From Mycolicibacterium moriokaense (GTDB taxonomy: Bacteria > Actinomycetota > Actinomycetes > Mycobacteriales > Mycobacteriaceae), in assembly GCF_003347205.1 (NCBI RefSeq), contig NZ_QQBJ01000008.1, forward strand, positions 124,001 to 188,000: DNA of 64,000 nucleotides, in the 5' to 3' direction. The translations under genes and the position numbers were made by a program. The notes beneath the pieces are model-generated. The model was not told where the DNA came from, made no database searches, and saw only the letters and a list, made by a program, of their open reading frames with translations. Within the stretch, counting starts at the first letter, position 1. Every line of letters starts with the position of its first letter. Shown piece by piece: positions 62,232 to 64,000 of the stretch.

Positions 62232-62765
62232 GTGGCCGACGTAGACGAGCTGACGGGTGAGCGGGTCCTGCTCCGCGCGCCACTGCTGGCCGACGCCGAC
62301 GAGTTGTTCGCCTCCGTCGCGTCGGATCCCGAAGTCACCCGCTACCTGTCCTGGCCGACGCATCCCGATGTCGACGAGACGCGGCGGGTGATCACCGAAT
62401 TGTTCAACGTGGGTGAGGAACGCACCTGGCTGATCGAGCTGATGAGCACCGGCGAGATCGTCGGCACCTGCGGTTTCCGGCCCGTGCAGCCGCACAGCCG
62501 CGACTTCGGATATGTGCTCGGCCGCCGGTGGTGGGGGCGGCGCCTGATGCCGGAGGCGGTTTCGCTGTTGCTCGCCGAGATGGAAAGCGACCCGAGCGTC
62601 TACCGCATCTCGGCGATATGCCATGTCGACAACGCTCGATCGGCACGCGTGCTGAGGGGCGCGGGCCTGTCATACGAGGGCAGGTTGGCCCGCCATACGA
62701 TCTTCCCTAACCTCAGCACGATGGAGCCGCAGGACGTTCTGCAGTTCGCCCGAACGAGGCGTTGA
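62232..62765 (+). CDS. GNAT acetyltransferase, RimJ/RimL type
   Basis: 177 residues: LTGERVLLRAPLLADADELF at the start, acetyl-CoA loop DFGYVLGRRWWGRRLMPEAV (about 96-115), and CHVDNARSARVLRGAGLSYE, all typical of RimJ/L-like N-acetyltransferases. Target (protein N-terminus or small molecule) unknown. GTG 62232 chosen; GGGGAG is immediately upstream. Next gene begins 18 nt after. Confidence 0.87.
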   Translation: MADVDELTGERVLLRAPLLADADELFASVASDPEVTRYLSWPTHPDVDETRRVITELFNVGEERTWLIELMSTGEIVGTCGFRPVQPHSRDFGYVLGRRWWGRRLMPEAVSLLLAEMESDPSVYRISAICHVDNARSARVLRGAGLSYEGRLARHTIFPNLSTMEPQDVLQFARTRR

Positions 62766-62782
62766 ACCGATGGGAGGCGATG

Positions 62783-63802
62783 ATGCCGAACGGATTTGAT
62801 CTGCGTGGACTGGCGGTGCCGGTGATCGTGGCACCGATGGCGGGCGGACCGTCGACGCCCGAACTCGCCGCGGCGGGCACGAACGCGGGCGGCCTGGGCT
62901 TCGTCGCGGCCGGCTACCTCAGCGCCGACGCGCTCGCCGAACGTGTCGTCGCGGCGCGCACGCTCTCCACCGGCCCGATCGGGGTCAACCTGTTCGCCGC
63001 GCAGCCGAGCGCGGCGACCCCGGAGGCAGTCGAGAAGTACGCCGCGGACCTGGCTGCGGATGCGGCCCGCTACGACGCGAAGCTCGGCGACGCCAGGTAC
63101 AGCGACGACGACTGGACGGCCAAGCTCGACGTGCTGCTGGACCTGCGGCCCGAGGTCGCGTCGTTCACGTTCGGGCTGCCGACCGCCGAGGAATGCCTGC
63201 GGCTGCGCGAGGCGGGCATCGCCACCGTCGCGACGGTGACCTCGGTCCACGAGGCCGACGCAGCGGTCGACTGCGGCGTCGACGCGGTCGCGGTGCAGGG
63301 CCCCTCGGCCGGGGGACACCGCGGCACCTTCGACCCCGGGGCTGAGCCCAACCCGCAACCCCTTCCCGAACTGCTCTCCGCCACCCTCGCCCGGGTCAGC
63401 GTCCCCGTCATCGCCGCCGGCGGGTTGGTGAGCGCCGACGACGTCCACCGGGTGCTGGCACAGGGGGCGGTCGCCGCCCAGCTGGGGACGGCCTTCCTGC
63501 TGGCTGACGAGTCAGGCAGCAGCCCGGTGCACCGCGCCGCGTTGCAGGACCCGCAGTTCACCGAAACCGTTGTGACGAAGACTTTTTCCGGTCGCTACGC
63601 GCGCGGGCTGCGCAACCGGTTCATCGACGACCACGAGGCGCAGGCTCCGTTCGGGTATCCGGAGATCCATTACCTCACCGGGCCGCTTCGCGCCGCCGCG
63701 GTGCGCGCACGCGACCCGCACGGCACAAACGTGTGGGCGGGCACCGGCTTCCAGTCGATCGGGCCGGGGCCGGTCGCCGACATCATGGCCGGCTTGACCT
63801 AA
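62783..63802 (+). CDS. Nitronate monooxygenase (2-nitropropane dioxygenase family)
   Basis: 339-residue FMN TIM-barrel: VPVIVAPMAGGPSTPELAAA (about 11-30), TNAGGLGFVAAGYL, catalytic His in GPSAGGHRGTF (about 182-192), and VIAAGGLVSADDVHRVLAQG with the FMN phosphate loop. Oxidises nitronates such as propionate-3-nitronate. GGGAGG at 62772-62777 favours ATG 62783; ATG 62780 is adjacent. Stop overlaps that of the convergent partial gene. Confidence 0.88.
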   Translation: MPNGFDLRGLAVPVIVAPMAGGPSTPELAAAGTNAGGLGFVAAGYLSADALAERVVAARTLSTGPIGVNLFAAQPSAATPEAVEKYAADLAADAARYDAKLGDARYSDDDWTAKLDVLLDLRPEVASFTFGLPTAEECLRLREAGIATVATVTSVHEADAAVDCGVDAVAVQGPSAGGHRGTFDPGAEPNPQPLPELLSATLARVSVPVIAAGGLVSADDVHRVLAQGAVAAQLGTAFLLADESGSSPVHRAALQDPQFTETVVTKTFSGRYARGLRNRFIDDHEAQAPFGYPEIHYLTGPLRAAAVRARDPHGTNVWAGTGFQSIGPGPVADIMAGLT

Positions 63803-64000
63803 CGCGACTCGTCGACCCTGACGTCGCCGGACCCCGAGCGCGCCGTGACCAGCGCGGCGGCCTCGCTGCGGTCGCTGGTCTGCGGGACGCGCACCGCCGT
63901 GGCGCCGCCGCCGCTTGCGTTGACGACGTAGGGGCCGCGGGGCGGCAGCGCGATCCGGACATCGCCGTTGTCGGTGGTCGCGTCGAGCGTGCGGGGGGCG
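63799..64000 (-). CDS. DUF4097-family protein, C-terminal fragment (cut by window edge)
   Basis: Only the last about 66 residues are in the window, reading APRTLDATTDNGDVRIALPP to VTARSGSGDVRVDESR. The repeated T(T/S)(D/N)NGDV and SGSGDVRV strands are the beta-helix repeats of DUF4097 proteins. The full gene continues beyond base 64000. Confidence 0.72.
   Translation of the reverse strand, partial: APRTLDATTDNGDVRIALPPRGPYVVNASGGGATAVRVPQTSDRSEAAALVTARSGSGDVRVDESR

Overview
The window is about 68-70% GC, densely coded on both strands, and looks like a chromosomal segment of a rapidly growing Mycobacterium (Mycolicibacterium). The strongest reason is gene order: from memory of the M. tuberculosis map it follows Rv1258c to Rv1286, i.e. 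tap efflux pump, udgB, a flavin oxidoreductase, a Ddn-like protein, a HIT protein, amiB2, the pH-sensing adenylyl cyclase, the Rv1272c/Rv1273c ABC exporter, lprB, lprC, a SixA-like phosphatase, an SbcD/SbcC-like pair, a GMC oxidoreductase, oppBCDA, canA and cysD-cysNC. Lipoproteins, an F420-type Ddn fold, a mycothiol-type DinB protein and many probable leaderless starts (TAnnnT, 6-7 nt, then ATG/GTG) agree with this.

Layout. 1-9100: tap, udgB, oxidoreductases, a PepD-type HtrA protease with a collagen-like insert behind an MprA-like box, two small secreted proteins, amiB2 and a second uracil-DNA-glycosylase-superfamily enzyme. 9.1-15.7 kb: adenylyl cyclase, then a species-specific stretch with a copper ATPase and a DUF305 lipoprotein around one CsoR-like operator, dtd, an AIM24 protein and a ribbon-helix-helix-like protein preceded by three 8-bp direct repeats. 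15.7-29 kb: a molybdopterin oxidoreductase, an asymmetric heterodimeric ABC exporter (one half carries an in-frame 59-bp palindromic element), lprB-lprC, sixA, sbcD-sbcC, GMC oxidoreductase. 29-32.7 kb: an insertion relative to M. tuberculosis with a DUF1622 protein, an S33-type hydrolase and a membrane-anchor/coiled-coil pair. 32.7-38.3 kb: oppA-D-C-B. 38.3-47.4 kb: a second insertion holding two small secreted paralogues, a DUF5666-like membrane protein, a TrcRS/PhoP-type two-component system with a PhoP-type triple repeat in front of it, and a three-component-type glycosylation cassette (two GT-C enzymes and a GT2-GtrA fusion). 47.4-52.2 kb: carbonic anhydrase, thioesterase and sulfate activation (cysD, cysNC, cysQ). 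52.2-64 kb: accessory genes: a two-in-one TetR regulator with three matching operators reaching to a pair of polythreonine lipoproteins, HxlR, Rrf2 and TetR regulators, a methyltransferase, a pyruvyl transferase, hydrolases, VOC, GNAT, nitronate monooxygenase and a truncated DUF4097 protein.

The themes most worth attention are small repeats placed exactly at gene junctions (two 65-bp MIRU-like units flanked by ATGA and a 56-bp unit flanked by TGATG), the palindrome inside the ABC exporter gene, and the tandem-TetR regulon. No tRNA, rRNA, transposase, integrase or CRISPR array was seen.
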